NCBI GenBank assembly: GCA_016203755.1
Contig: JACQMD010000031.1
Span: forward strand, 1-6,253
Length of the DNA: 6,253 bases
Direction: 5' to 3'
From: Candidatus Roizmanbacteria bacterium
GTDB lineage: Bacteria; Patescibacteriota; Microgenomatia; GCA-001788215; 2-01-FULL-40-14
Shown one piece after another: positions 5,419 to 6,253 of the stretch (position 1 is the first letter of the stretch; each line of letters starts with the position of its first letter). A program made the position numbers and the translations under genes. The notes beneath the pieces are model-generated. The model was given only the letters and a program-made list of their open reading frames with translations. It made no database searches and was not told the origin of the DNA.

Positions 5419-6253
5419 TGATTCTAGCTCTAGCTTCGATACGGTATAACCAATAAGTGACAACGGATAAGTTCCGGTAACACATCCCATACACAATTTC
5501 TTATGTTCACCGACTGTGTCATCAACTGTTCCTTGAAATTGATCGGGTGTTAGAAATGCGAGTGAATCAACACCTAAATGTTTCGCAACTGCATCAGTAT
5601 CGCGTCCAAGTTCACGGTAAATGAGCCAGTCAGTTTCCTGTATATCAGTCCCTAACGGACATGAATGGCTTACCGGGGGCCATGGAATTCGAAGATGTAC
5701 TTGATCGGCTCCATTGTTTCTGAGAATTCCCACACGATTTCGAACAATATTAATTACTCCACCAGTTGTATTACCTCGAATTATCGAATCGTCAACCATT
5801 GCAACTTTGCTTCCGACCATCCAATCAAGTGGAAAGTAATTTGATGTTCCAATATGGTTTCGTTCTCCATTATTCGGATTAAGAAAGCCACGTACACTTC
5901 CGTTCAAAGTACCATATCTTCCTTTTATCATTGATGTTCTGGGGAACACTGTCCGACCGAGCACACGTGATAATCCCTCAGCATAGCCTTCCGCTGATGA
6001 TTTTGATGACTCAGGAATATAAGTGACATAGTCGACATCTTCTGCCGGGTAGAGTTCTGCAAGTCGTGATCCAAGTGCTCTGCGGACAGTATCAACCTGA
6101 ACTTTATTATACAGATATCCGTCTGCACGCATCAGATATGTTATTTCTAAACCACAGAATCCTTCTGTTGTCTCATCAGTCCACTGCCAGCGTTCCACGC
6201 CATCCTCGTTACACCGTACAATTTCCCCTGGTCGCACTTCATCGCGTATATGA
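5413..6253 (-). CDS. purF: PurF-like amidophosphoribosyltransferase, C-terminal phosphoribosyltransferase part (N-terminal half outside window)
   Basis: The frame is open past the right edge, so the true start is not seen; the GTG at 6237 is internal, since HIRDEVRPGE reads through it as in PurF. The visible 279 residues cover the end of the glutaminase domain and the whole phosphoribosyltransferase domain. Landmarks: CGLEITYLMRAD (codon of Cys at 6156-6154), matching the CxFExxYFARPD block; YIPESS; GRTVFPRTS; VDDSIIRGNT (5796-5767), the PRPP-binding loop; HLRIPWPPVSHSCPLGTD; and LCMGC (Cys codons at 5493-5491 and 5484-5482). Four cysteines occupy the 4Fe-4S ligand positions of Bacillus-type PurF. 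Family enzymes make phosphoribosylamine from PRPP and glutamine, the first step of purine synthesis. Oddities: about 18 extra residues lie between GRT and VDDS compared with typical PurF (from memory), a few more follow the PRPP loop, and several core positions are changed. No other pur gene is in the window. Confidence 0.88.
   Translation of the reverse strand, partial: HIRDEVRPGEIVRCNEDGVERWQWTDETTEGFCGLEITYLMRADGYLYNKVQVDTVRRALGSRLAELYPAEDVDYVTYIPESSKSSAEGYAEGLSRVLGRTVFPRTSMIKGRYGTLNGSVRGFLNPNNGERNHIGTSNYFPLDWMVGSKVAMVDDSIIRGNTTGGVINIVRNRVGILRNNGADQVHLRIPWPPVSHSCPLGTDIQETDWLIYRELGRDTDAVAKHLGVDSLAFLTPDQFQGTVDDTVGEHKKLCMGCVTGTYPLSLIGYTVSKLELESV

Noticed and set aside
1..6253. CRISPR array, tRNA, rRNA or insertion sequence
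   Set aside because: No regularly spaced repeats, cloverleaf-like segments, transposase motifs or terminal inverted repeats with target duplications were seen on either strand.

Overview
The window looks like chromosomal DNA of a bacterium with moderate GC and tightly packed genes. Start and stop codons overlap (ATGA at 3115-3118, TAATG at 1322-1326) and no stretch over 300 bases lacks a gene. A short partner protein ahead of an AbiEii-type nucleotidyltransferase, a bacterial sucrose-phosphate-synthase-like glycosyltransferase and a divergent PurF together remind me of Patescibacteria (CPR, perhaps Microgenomates). That is an inference from gene content, not something the sequence proves.

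Layout from left to right. (1) At 1-860, minus strand, is the N-terminal part of an exported or membrane-anchored protein. Its last visible part resembles an I9 pro-domain of subtilisin-like proteases; the catalytic part lies outside the window. (2) The gap at 861-1126 is dense with signals: a promoter for the protease-like gene, a strong UUCG-loop terminator on the minus strand, a second minus-strand promoter about 100 bases upstream of that terminator, and a plus-strand promoter whose -35 region overlaps the second minus promoter. Together these suggest a free-standing small RNA, or an attenuated leader, of about 116 nt. (3) At 1127-1971, plus strand, a 65-residue protein of unknown function is translationally coupled to an AbiEii/AbiGii-family nucleotidyltransferase. 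This looks like a toxin-antitoxin-type pair in locally AT-richer DNA. (4) At 1973-4380, minus strand, is a two-gene operon of GT4 glycosyltransferases: first a sucrose-phosphate-synthase-like enzyme, then a second GT4 enzyme, with overlapping stop and start codons. (5) At 4509-5342, plus strand and divergent from the operon, is a GalT-family hexose-1-phosphate nucleotidylyltransferase with altered metal ligands. (6) At 5413 to the right edge, minus strand, is the phosphoribosyltransferase half of a PurF-like amidophosphoribosyltransferase with all four expected iron-sulfur cysteines. Its N-terminal half is outside the window.

The GalT-like protein and the two glycosyltransferases plausibly form a sugar-nucleotide and glycoside module: GalT interconverts hexose-1-phosphates and nucleotide sugars, and the GT4 enzymes use nucleotide sugars as donors. 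The product could be sucrose-6-phosphate, another disaccharide phosphate or a cell-surface glycoside; the sequence alone does not decide. The features most worth following are the small-RNA/terminator unit and the short partner of the AbiEii-like protein.
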